A stretch of DNA of 5,713 bases, taken from contig JAKSBB010001077.1 of the NCBI GenBank assembly GCA_022361315.1, forward strand, positions 1 through 5,713. Direction: 5' to 3'. The notes below the pieces were generated by a model. It was given only the letters and a program-made list of their open reading frames with translations. It ran no database searches and was not told where the DNA came from. Position 1 is the stretch's first letter. Every line of letters begins with the position of its first letter. Origin of the DNA: Desulfobacterales bacterium (GTDB lineage: Bacteria > Desulfobacterota > Desulfobacteria > Desulfobacterales > Desulfobacteraceae). The position numbers were made by a program, and so were the translations under genes. Positions 1 through 5,251 of this stretch are shown one piece after another.

Positions 1-1013
1 GCAATTTCCCGCTTCAAAAAAATCTCCTTTGCCAAATCGGTTCTCAACAGCAATTCCCTGTGCCTGGAACGCCACAGGAGAAAAGCGCTTCCTATAATCA
101 TAAGCGCCATCACCCCAGACATGATCAGCAGGAGTACGGGGTTGTTATCATCCACGGCATCGAACGGAAAGGCCTGGCTTATAAAAAAGGGCGTCCCGTC
201 AATTCTCATCCTCATCCCAATATACGTCCTTTGACTCTGGCTGCCCGGTTCGATTCGTGTAAACGTCCTGATTTCTGAGTCTGGTATACTGCCAATGGAA
301 CGCGCCAATTCAGTAGACTGAGGTGGATAAGAGATGATTTCGCCGTTTCTTCCGAATTCAATGTAAACCGGATGGGGCCCCCTCTCACGGCCAGCATGAA
401 TCGCACCCGGCAATACAGTCTCTATATTCAGTTGTGCCACCACATATCCCTGCCACCTCCCGTTGTAAACAAAGGGCATATCCATAAGAATCATCAAATC
501 TGATCCTTTACCCTCTATTCTGAATTCTACTTCCTGCCCGGGAAACTCATCCTTCTCCCCCACATCTGCACCACTGAAATCATCAGAAAGGCCATCATCA
601 CCAACATAAAGAACCCTGGCGCCCTCTCTGTCGTATATTGCAATTCCCGAGAATAGTTTTATCCCCTCATAGCTGTGGTCTTGAATCATGACATGAAACC
701 GGTTCCGGACTTGATCAAGTTTGTTCTCAAGGGTCTTTTCAGCAGTGTCTGCTGCTGAAAATTTTGAAAAGTATTCAGACAATTCCCCGGTTTGTGACAA
801 GCCCAGTAAATCCAGCCGCCGTTCCAAAAAGAAATCCTTGGCCCTGGCCGTATGTAACTCCAGATTATGGAACATATGATCCCTTAATGCATTCTGCAGT
901 TTCAACTGGCTTCTGTAGTTCACCAGAACAAGGCTGCCCAGCAATACAGTCAAAACCACGCCTGTTATACCGGCGATTCTGTTTTTGGCGACAAATTTTC
1001 TAATGGATTCCAT
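1..1013 (-). CDS. Membrane sensor protein with Cache-like extracytoplasmic domain (C-terminus cut by window edge)
   Basis: The reading frame is open from the ATG at 1013 to the left edge, giving 337 complete codons. The N-terminus has a short basic stretch and a transmembrane segment at about residues 13-31. A large domain of about 260 residues follows, then a second transmembrane segment at about 293-314 and a charged cytoplasmic start (RSRHRELLLR). This is the topology of a membrane sensor kinase, cyclase or chemoreceptor. The start of the outer domain (about residues 59-82, FFLERRLDLLGLSQ) resembles the first helix of double-Cache ligand-binding domains, which sense small extracellular molecules. 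The output domain is outside the window, so histidine kinase is only the likeliest guess. The start overlaps the end of the upstream kinase gene by 14 bases. An in-frame GTG two codons earlier (1019) is an alternative start. Expression probably comes from the sigma-54 promoter at 2509-2524. Confidence 0.85.
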   Translation of the reverse strand, partial: MESIRKFVAKNRIAGITGVVLTVLLGSLVLVNYRSQLKLQNALRDHMFHNLELHTARAKDFFLERRLDLLGLSQTGELSEYFSKFSAADTAEKTLENKLDQVRNRFHVMIQDHSYEGIKLFSGIAIYDREGARVLYVGDDGLSDDFSGADVGEKDEFPGQEVEFRIEGKGSDLMILMDMPFVYNGRWQGYVVAQLNIETVLPGAIHAGRERGPHPVYIEFGRNGEIISYPPQSTELARSIGSIPDSEIRTFTRIEPGSQSQRTYIGMRMRIDGTPFFISQAFPFDAVDDNNPVLLLIMSGVMALMIIGSAFLLWRSRHRELLLRTDLAKEIFLKREI

Positions 1014-2454
1014 GGTCACCCGCTTGTGGCCCCCCCACGCCTTTATTGTGATATACGGCATCCATTTTATTGACCGGCAGGAGAATGGTGAAGCAGCTGC
1101 CTTCCTCCACCTTACTCTCTACCTGTATCCGCCCGTTGTGGGCGGCAATAATTTCATAGGCAACACTCAGACCCAGACCCGTTCCGGTCCCCACGGGTTT
1201 GGTGGTAAAAAAAGGATCAAACAGTCTGGACATGTGCTTCTCGGGTATCCCCATTCCCGAATCCGTTACCCTGATCCTCACATATTCATCTGTTTTGCGC
1301 TGGCCATTGGTTACGGCATCCGTCATAATTCCAATATGCCCGTTTTCTTCGATGGCCTGGCCGGCATTGATAAGCAGAATAATAATTACCTGGCTGATTT
1401 TTCTCGGGAAACAATAGATCTTTGGAAGTGCCTTCAGGTCCTTAGTGACCACAGCTTTGTGTTTTAGCTCACTTCTGACAATTTTCAGGGTACCTTTAAT
1501 AATCTCGTTGATATCTGCGGGTTTAAATTCAGTTTCATCTTTTCGGGAAAAGGTTTTAAGCTCCTGAACAATATTCTTGATCCGGTCCACGCCGCCGATG
1601 GTTTCGTCGGCAAGCGCTTCAAGATCCTCCAGAATAAACGCTGTTTTGTGCACCTGCTTAAATTCACTGATCTTTTCAATAACGCTTTCAAAGTCATCTG
1701 AACCGATATTTTCAGCGGTTTTCACCATCTCCTCATAATACCTGTTTAGTCCGGATATCTTGCCCAGATACTTTTTTAAAGCAGAGAGGTTGGCATTGAT
1801 AAAGGTAATTGGGTTATTGATCTCATGGGCCACACCAGCCGCCAGCAGACCGATACTGGCCATTTTCTCCGCCTGAACGATCATGGCGGCCTGCTGCTTG
1901 ACCTTTTCCTCCAGATTTTCGTTTGTCTGCTTGAGTTCCTTTTCCAGCGCATCTCTTTTTTTTTCCAGGTTCCATTCATTTGACAATGCCCGGGAAAATT
2001 GTAGAATTTCCTCGTGGTTAAAGGGCTTTCTCAGGTAGAATATGTTTTCCCTTTCTATCACCTCAATAATGTCTTCAGGGGTGTATTCGCTGTAGGCCGT
2101 CACAATTATAATTTTTATCAGCGGATCAATTCCCCAGATCTCCTTGGCAGTTTCAGCCCCGTCTATCCCGGGCATCTTCATATCAATAAATGCAGCAGCA
2201 TAGGGATAATTCTCATCAACAGCTTTCTGGACTGCTGCAATTCCCTCATAACCGTCTTTCGCCAGAGTAATATCAAAGGTCCCCACGGGCCGCCGTTTAA
2301 CAGGAACCTCCTGAAAGGGGACAGGGCCGAACAGGGCAATTCCCTTTTTCAACATCGGTTTTTCTTTGGGCGCCTCTTGTACAAGTATATCCTTGTAGGT
2401 TTCCCGTATACCTTCGTCATCATCAATTATCAGAATCCGTCTGTTCTCTTCCAT
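1000..2454 (-). CDS. Soluble hybrid histidine kinase: receiver - coiled coil - HisKA - HATPase
   Basis: A 484-residue protein without transmembrane segments, so probably cytoplasmic. The N-terminal receiver (about 6-150) has the acidic pocket D11-D13, phosphoacceptor D91 (AFIDMKMPG), T119 and K143 (RKPF). About 35 extra residues sit between its first helix and second strand (about 26-59). A charged coiled coil (about 162-193) leads to the HisKA H box, with H210 in AHEINNP as the predicted autophosphorylation site. The ATPase domain shows an N box (N363), a G1 box (398-403, DSGMGI), an F box (FDPFFTTK) and a G2 box (422-429, GTGTGLGL). The first N-box asparagine is isoleucine (I359). The frame is open to an ATG at 2520, but that codon overlaps the predicted promoter and has no ribosome site. 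The ATG at 2454 has AGAGGA four bases upstream and puts the receiver at the very N-terminus, as usual. It is the first gene of an operon with the Cache sensor. Inference: it autophosphorylates and its receiver takes phosphate from itself or a partner kinase. Confidence 0.93.
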   Translation of the reverse strand: MEENRRILIIDDDEGIRETYKDILVQEAPKEKPMLKKGIALFGPVPFQEVPVKRRPVGTFDITLAKDGYEGIAAVQKAVDENYPYAAAFIDMKMPGIDGAETAKEIWGIDPLIKIIIVTAYSEYTPEDIIEVIERENIFYLRKPFNHEEILQFSRALSNEWNLEKKRDALEKELKQTNENLEEKVKQQAAMIVQAEKMASIGLLAAGVAHEINNPITFINANLSALKKYLGKISGLNRYYEEMVKTAENIGSDDFESVIEKISEFKQVHKTAFILEDLEALADETIGGVDRIKNIVQELKTFSRKDETEFKPADINEIIKGTLKIVRSELKHKAVVTKDLKALPKIYCFPRKISQVIIILLINAGQAIEENGHIGIMTDAVTNGQRKTDEYVRIRVTDSGMGIPEKHMSRLFDPFFTTKPVGTGTGLGLSVAYEIIAAHNGRIQVESKVEEGSCFTILLPVNKMDAVYHNKGVGGPQAGDHGIH

Positions 2455-2458
2455 TCTT

Positions 2459-2464
2459 TCCTCT
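2459..2464 (-). promoter_or_regulatory. Ribosome binding site that decides the kinase start
   Basis: Read on the minus strand this is AGAGGA, four bases before the ATG at 2454. The longer alternative start at 2520 has no purine-rich site before it. This supports the 484-residue form of the kinase over the 506-residue form. Confidence 0.7.
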
Positions 2465-2508
2465 GCGTAATCAATTGGGGTTAACGGGCTGATTGTTCCA
2501 GTGAATTT

Positions 2509-2524
2509 TGCAATGAGCATGCCA
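2509..2524 (-). promoter_or_regulatory. Sigma-54 (-24/-12) promoter of the kinase operon
   Basis: On the minus strand the sequence reads TGGCATGCTCATTGCA. The known RpoN consensus is TGGCACGnnnnTTGCW. Every fixed position matches except C to T at position 6, and the spacing between the GG and GC pairs is the required 10 bases. Transcription would start near 2498, leaving a leader of about 44 bases before the ATG at 2454. RpoN promoters need an ATP-dependent enhancer-binding protein, and a palindromic candidate site lies about 125 bp upstream (2617-2631). Confidence 0.75.
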
Positions 2525-2616
2525 TACAGACAATTATGGCAAAGTTCGGTATAGTGCGCCCAACCAGCCGTTTGGACCCTGGGGTGACGAATGAATAGAG
2601 TCCAACCTCACAAATC

Positions 2617-2631
2617 CTATCAATTTGATAG
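2617..2631. promoter_or_regulatory. Putative enhancer (activator) site 1, perfect palindrome
   Basis: CTATCAATTTGATAG is a perfect 7+1+7 palindrome. It is centred about 126 bp upstream of the predicted start site of the kinase operon, a typical distance for sigma-54 upstream activator sequences. Its first 12 bases recur exactly at 2784-2795. Confidence 0.55.
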
Positions 2632-2755
2632 CATTTTTCTATATGAATGAAATCCTCCTAAAGGGTCTAAGTTGTCAGGCGGCCCAAAAAAACTTGGAGA
2701 GGGCTCAGAATCTATTATTTATTGAATACAAAGGATAAATCAAGGGGCAAGCCTC

Positions 2756-2770
2756 CTATCAAAATGAGAC
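2756..2770. promoter_or_regulatory. Putative enhancer (activator) site 2, degenerate copy
   Basis: CTATCAAAATGAGAC keeps the complete left half-site CTATCAA, and 4 of 7 bases of the right half match site 1. It is centred about 139 bp upstream of the predicted regulator start site and 28 bp from site 3. Assignment rests on the shared sequence and position only. Confidence 0.45.
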
Positions 2771-2783
2771 ATATTATGCCAAG

Positions 2784-2798
2784 CTATCAATTTGAGGC
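2784..2798. promoter_or_regulatory. Putative enhancer (activator) site 3
   Basis: CTATCAATTTGAGGC shares its first 12 bases exactly with site 1 and keeps 4 of 7 bases of the right half. It is centred about 111 bp upstream of the predicted regulator start site. Together with site 2 it could form a tandem pair for a multimeric enhancer-binding protein. Confidence 0.5.
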
Positions 2799-2847
2799 AC
2801 AAACCGATTGCCCAATAAGAGGCATTTCCGGACATATCTCCTGTCCC

Positions 2848-2867
2848 ATGAGCGTTTCTACGCTCAT
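2848..2867. repeat. Perfect 7-bp inverted repeat next to the regulator promoter
   Basis: ATGAGCG and CGCTCAT are separated by six bases (TTTCTA). The repeat ends eight bases before the -24 element at 2876. No T tract follows on either strand, so it is not an ordinary intrinsic terminator. It could be an operator for a second regulator or a purely structural element. Confidence 0.5.
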
Positions 2868-2875
2868 CAGGGTTA

Positions 2876-2891
2876 TGGCATATTAATTGCT
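2876..2891 (+). promoter_or_regulatory. Sigma-54 (-24/-12) promoter of the response regulator
   Basis: TGGCATATTAATTGCT matches both conserved blocks of the RpoN consensus (TGGCA and TTGCW) with correct spacing. Predicted transcription start is near 2902, giving a leader of about 35 bases that contains the AAGGAG ribosome site. The in-frame TTG at 2887 lies inside the -12 block, so it cannot be the start codon of a transcript made from this promoter. Confidence 0.75.
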
Positions 2892-2925
2892 ATTTTCTGC
2901 TTTAAGCGATGCGAAAGCCAGTAAA

Positions 2926-2931
2926 AAGGAG
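2926..2931 (+). promoter_or_regulatory. Ribosome binding site of the response regulator
   Basis: AAGGAG sits six bases before the ATG at 2938. This fixes the start and rules out the upstream in-frame TTG at 2887, which would add 17 residues. Confidence 0.8.
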
Positions 2932-2937
2932 TCAGAT

Positions 2938-3690
2938 ATGGAGATTACAAAACTATTGATCGTAGATGATGAACAGCCCATTTTAAGGGCATTGAACCGG
3001 ATTCTAGGTGACATGAATCTTGACATCACTCTTGCTGGCAGCGGATCATCAGCCCTGTCTATTCTTGAGAAACAACCATTTGATATGGTGCTCACCGATC
3101 AGCGGATGCCCGGAATGACCGGGGTTGAATTCCTGTCCAGGGCCCAACGCCAAGATTCACGCCTGATATGCATGATCATGACGGCCTACTCAGATATTCA
3201 GGTGGCCATCAAAGCCATCAATGATATCGGTATATACAAATTTATCGTCAAACCCTGGGAAGAATACGATTTAAGAATGACCCTGGAAAAGGCAACACAA
3301 TTATCCGCCCTGATGAAAAGCGATCATTTTTTCAGCGACGCCCTGTCAGTCCCCTCAGACCAGATGGCTGCAGCGACGGCCCGGTGGCGTGCAACCGATG
3401 ATGTGGAATCCCTTGAAGCCGCGAAGGACGATACGAAATCAAAAGGGTGGCAGGATATTAATGTTTATATTAACGCGATAAAGGCATTGCCGATATCAGA
3501 TGATGAGTTACAATCCATCTTCAGCAACCAGGCCACGGCAGTCCGAAAAAAAATCAAGGCTGAGGTGGTTGAAGGTCTATATGACAGAGACTGGTGTGAC
3601 CTGATCGGTGTGGATTACGGAAACCCCAGCCAACAGGAAATGGCCCTTCTTTATAAATTTGCCATGCACCGGATCGGTCTCATTGGTTAA
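2938..3690 (+). CDS. Response regulator with receiver domain and unassigned C-terminal region
   Basis: A 250-residue protein. Residues 1-120 are a canonical receiver: acidic pocket D10-D11, phosphoacceptor D54 in LTDQRMPGMTG, T82 in MTAYS, and K105 in VKPW. The KPW ending is common in receivers of RpfG/HD-GYP-type regulators, but no HD-GYP domain follows. Residues 123-170 are polar and look like a linker. Residues 171-250 look helical and contain the segments KALPISDDELQSIF, RKKIKAEVVEGLYDRDW and NPSQQEMALLYKFAMHRIG. I recognise no DNA-binding helix-turn-helix family, GGDEF, EAL or phosphatase signature. The gene is transcribed divergently from the kinase operon from its own sigma-54 promoter, so phosphorylation by that kinase system is likely (inference). 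No clear terminator follows the stop. Confidence 0.92.
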   Translation: MEITKLLIVDDEQPILRALNRILGDMNLDITLAGSGSSALSILEKQPFDMVLTDQRMPGMTGVEFLSRAQRQDSRLICMIMTAYSDIQVAIKAINDIGIYKFIVKPWEEYDLRMTLEKATQLSALMKSDHFFSDALSVPSDQMAAATARWRATDDVESLEAAKDDTKSKGWQDINVYINAIKALPISDDELQSIFSNQATAVRKKIKAEVVEGLYDRDWCDLIGVDYGNPSQQEMALLYKFAMHRIGLIG

Positions 3691-3691
3691 C

Positions 3692-3737
3692 CTCAGTCAG
3701 GGGGGGGACCGGTTATTATAGGGTGTGCCTTACTGAG
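3692..3737 (+). repeat. Long-range inverted repeat after the regulator gene
   Basis: CTCAGTCAGG pairs with CCTTACTGAG (9 of 10 positions), leaving a loop of about 26 bases that starts with most of the G run. It begins one base after the regulator stop codon. There is no T tract, so it is not a standard intrinsic terminator. It could protect the 3' end of the regulator mRNA. Confidence 0.4.
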
Positions 3738-3810
3738 AGCGACGGTGATTTCCATATCCAATTGTCCAAGCTATTCAACCAGACAAAACCCGTGTTTCAG
3801 AATAAAATAT

Positions 3811-3882
3811 GCACGAGCAGTGGTCGTGCCCCCTGCTTACGGTTCTATAAGCGGAACGAGGTCGGAGTGATGACCCGGCCTC
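3811..3882 (+). repeat. Three consecutive hairpins upstream of the reductase
   Basis: Three adjacent stem-loops can be drawn. The first is GCACGA/TCGTGC (3811-3816 with 3824-3829). The second is CTGCTTA/TAAGCGG (3833-3839 with 3848-3854, one G-T pair). The third is GAGGTCGG/CCGGCCTC (3858-3865 with 3875-3882, one G-T pair). They are separated by only three bases each. No T tract follows, and the segment matches no riboswitch consensus I know, including the c-di-GMP, TPP and SAM types. It may be part of a structured leader or a small RNA. Confidence 0.4.
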
Positions 3883-3985
3883 ACCGGATATGGGAACTTG
3901 TCATCGGGAGGCAAAATTGATATCTGTTTTTGAATGAATGGTGTTCACATAAAATGATCCGTACCTGTATCCAAACTTGATAAAA

Positions 3986-3992
3986 AAGGAGG
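3986..3992 (+). promoter_or_regulatory. Ribosome binding site that decides the reductase start
   Basis: AAGGAGG ends six bases before the GTG at 3999. An earlier in-frame GTG at 3993 directly abuts this site and leaves no spacer. The ATG at 4020 is too far away and would place the Tat motif at the extreme N-terminus. GTG 3999 is therefore the best start. Confidence 0.75.
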
Positions 3993-3998
3993 GTGACC

Positions 3999-5243
3999 GT
4001 GTCCCGGAAAAAGCAAAATATGTCCAGAAGAGAATTTGTAAAAACAGCTACGGCTGCTGGTTTAGGGGCGCCACTGCTTGCTCTGGGCGACGCATCACCC
4101 GCCAGGGGCGGTAACGCATCCGATACAAGGGAACAAACCATGGTCCCCAAACGCCCCTTCGGTAAAACAGGAGAAAATGTCTCCATTCTTTCCCTTGGCG
4201 GGGTGCTCAAGGAATCCGATCTACTGGTATTCCGGCAGGCGTTTAAGCTGGGCGTTACCTATTGGGATACGGCAGATTCCTACGGCTGGGGGAAAAATGA
4301 AAAGGCCATCGGCAAATACTTCACCAAATTTCCGGATGACCGTAAGGATATATTCCTGGTCACCAAGGCGGCGACTTCGGATCCGGAAAAGCTGACCAAA
4401 TCCTTGAACCAGTCTCTCCAGCGGATGAACACCTCCCATATCAACCTGTATTTTATCCATTATGTGAGCAACGTTGAAAAAGAACTGACGGATGAGGTCA
4501 AAGCCTGGGTGGATAAGGCCAAGGCTGAAGGGAAAATTCGCTATTTCGGATTCAGCGCCCATAAAAATATGGAAGAGAGCATGATGGCAGCGGCAAAACT
4601 GGGGTGGATCGATGGCATCATGATGAGTTACAACTACCGGCTGATGGTAAAGGATGGGATGAAACGGGCCGTAGCGGCCTGTGCCGAAGCCGGCATCGGG
4701 ATGACGGCCATGAAAACCCAGGCGGCCTTTACCGCCAATTTTTGTGCCTCCATTGGTTCCGAAACCGATGACGCCCTGGAAATGACGGACAGCTTTATGC
4801 GTAAAGGCTATACCACCGAACAGGCAAAACTGAAGGTGGTATGGGAGAATCCCAATATCGCCAGCATCTGCTCGGCTATGCCGAACATGACCATCCTGAA
4901 GGCCAATGTGGAGGCTGCCTTAAAAGAAAACAACCTGTCGGGTGGTGACATGCGAAGACTTGAGCGGTTTGCCGAGCTAACGGCCCCCGGTTATTGCACG
5001 GGCTGTGCAAATATCTGCGAACCGGCTGTGGACTGTGATATCCCCATCAGTGATATTCTGCGGTACAGCATGTACCATAACGGATACGGCGATCGTGACA
5101 CTGCATCCCGGTTATTCAGGGAATTGCCGGAAGCGGTAAAAGAGAATATCATGCATACGGATTTTCGCGTGGCGGAGAAAAAATGCCCCCAAAATATTGA
5201 AATCGCGAAAGTATTGAAAGGGGCTGTCCGGGATTTAGCCTGA
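3999..5243 (+). CDS. Tat-exported aldo/keto reductase with C-terminal iron-sulfur motif
   Basis: A 414-residue protein. The N-terminus carries a twin-arginine signal: SRREFVK at residues 9-15, a mildly hydrophobic stretch and an alanine-rich exit near 30-36, so export of a folded, cofactor-loaded enzyme is predicted. The aldo/keto reductase barrel starts near residue 51 (RPFGKTGENVSILSLGG). The catalytic tetrad is present: D90 (WDTADSYG), Y95, K123 (LVTKA) and H154 (FIHYV). Family members reduce carbonyls with NADPH, but the substrate cannot be read from the sequence. The tail has C333-x2-C336-x3-C340-x5-C346 and a lone C396 in KCPQNIEI, a reduced form of the two-motif ferredoxin-like tail seen in related proteins. 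The start is GTG. The gene is followed by a strong terminator and has no identified promoter of its own, so read-through from the regulator gene is possible. Confidence 0.9.
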   Translation: MSRKKQNMSRREFVKTATAAGLGAPLLALGDASPARGGNASDTREQTMVPKRPFGKTGENVSILSLGGVLKESDLLVFRQAFKLGVTYWDTADSYGWGKNEKAIGKYFTKFPDDRKDIFLVTKAATSDPEKLTKSLNQSLQRMNTSHINLYFIHYVSNVEKELTDEVKAWVDKAKAEGKIRYFGFSAHKNMEESMMAAAKLGWIDGIMMSYNYRLMVKDGMKRAVAACAEAGIGMTAMKTQAAFTANFCASIGSETDDALEMTDSFMRKGYTTEQAKLKVVWENPNIASICSAMPNMTILKANVEAALKENNLSGGDMRRLERFAELTAPGYCTGCANICEPAVDCDIPISDILRYSMYHNGYGDRDTASRLFRELPEAVKENIMHTDFRVAEKKCPQNIEIAKVLKGAVRDLA

Positions 5244-5251
5244 TAAAATCG

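Larger units (their letters stand above)
2521..2937. other. Divergent control region between kinase operon and response regulator
   Basis: This stretch of just over 400 bases has no credible gene. It holds or borders two divergent sigma-54 promoters and three CTATCAAnnTGA elements. It also holds a perfect 7-bp inverted repeat (2848-2867) and an AT-rich segment around 2710-2745 that could be bent by IHF, although I found no good IHF consensus. Two weaker inverted repeats are TTGGAC/GTCCAA (2572-2577 and 2600-2605) and GGACA/TGTCC (2830-2834 and 2842-2846). Its organisation fits an activator-controlled bidirectional regulatory region. Confidence 0.7.
3691..3998. other. Gene-free stretch between regulator and aldo/keto reductase
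   Basis: This 308-base stretch carries no convincing gene. The small open frames have no ribosome site and no family resemblance. It contains an eight-G run (3700-3707) and four inverted repeats between 3692 and 3882, listed separately. The last 100 bases are AT-rich and precede the AAGGAGG ribosome site of the reductase. I found no good sigma-54 promoter and only poor sigma-70-like hexamers here. Confidence 0.6.

Noticed and set aside
985..1467. 160-codon plus-strand frame opposite the kinase gene
   Set aside because: It is antisense to the HATPase region, whose conserved boxes clearly prove the minus-strand frame. It has no plausible product.
2572..2605. TTGGAC/GTCCAA inverted repeat
   Set aside because: The six-base arms are separated by 22 bases. 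There is no terminator feature and no match to the other repeats.
2795..2812. Possible third sigma-54 promoter (AGGCAC...TTGCC) on the plus strand
   Set aside because: The spacing between the GG and GC pairs is 12 bases instead of 10, which sigma-54 does not tolerate.
2830..2846. GGACA/TGTCC inverted repeat as an operator or terminator
   Set aside because: It is only five base pairs with a seven-base spacer and no T tract, so it is expected by chance in a region this long.
2887..3690. Longer response regulator starting at TTG 2887
   Set aside because: The TTG lies in the -12 block of the predicted promoter and has no ribosome site. ATG 2938 has AAGGAG at ideal spacing and begins directly with the receiver.
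3811..3910. Group II intron domain or known riboswitch in the hairpin cluster
   Set aside because: I saw no domain V-type AGC/GAAA hairpin and no reverse transcriptase, and the segment does not match the riboswitch consensus sequences I know.
3723..3920. Small 65-codon open frame starting with GTG on the plus strand
   Set aside because: It has no ribosome site and no recognisable family, and it runs through the three hairpins. It looks like a chance frame.
3930..3958. Sigma-70-like promoter (TTGAAT, 17-base spacer, AATGAT) before the reductase
   Set aside because: Both hexamers are poor matches in an AT-rich region, so the sequence alone does not support calling it.
3917..3982. TTGATA half-sites (3917-3922 and 3977-3982) upstream of the reductase, resembling the CTATCAA motif
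   Set aside because: Six bases are too short to be meaningful in an AT-rich stretch, and no palindromic partner or sigma-54 promoter is nearby.
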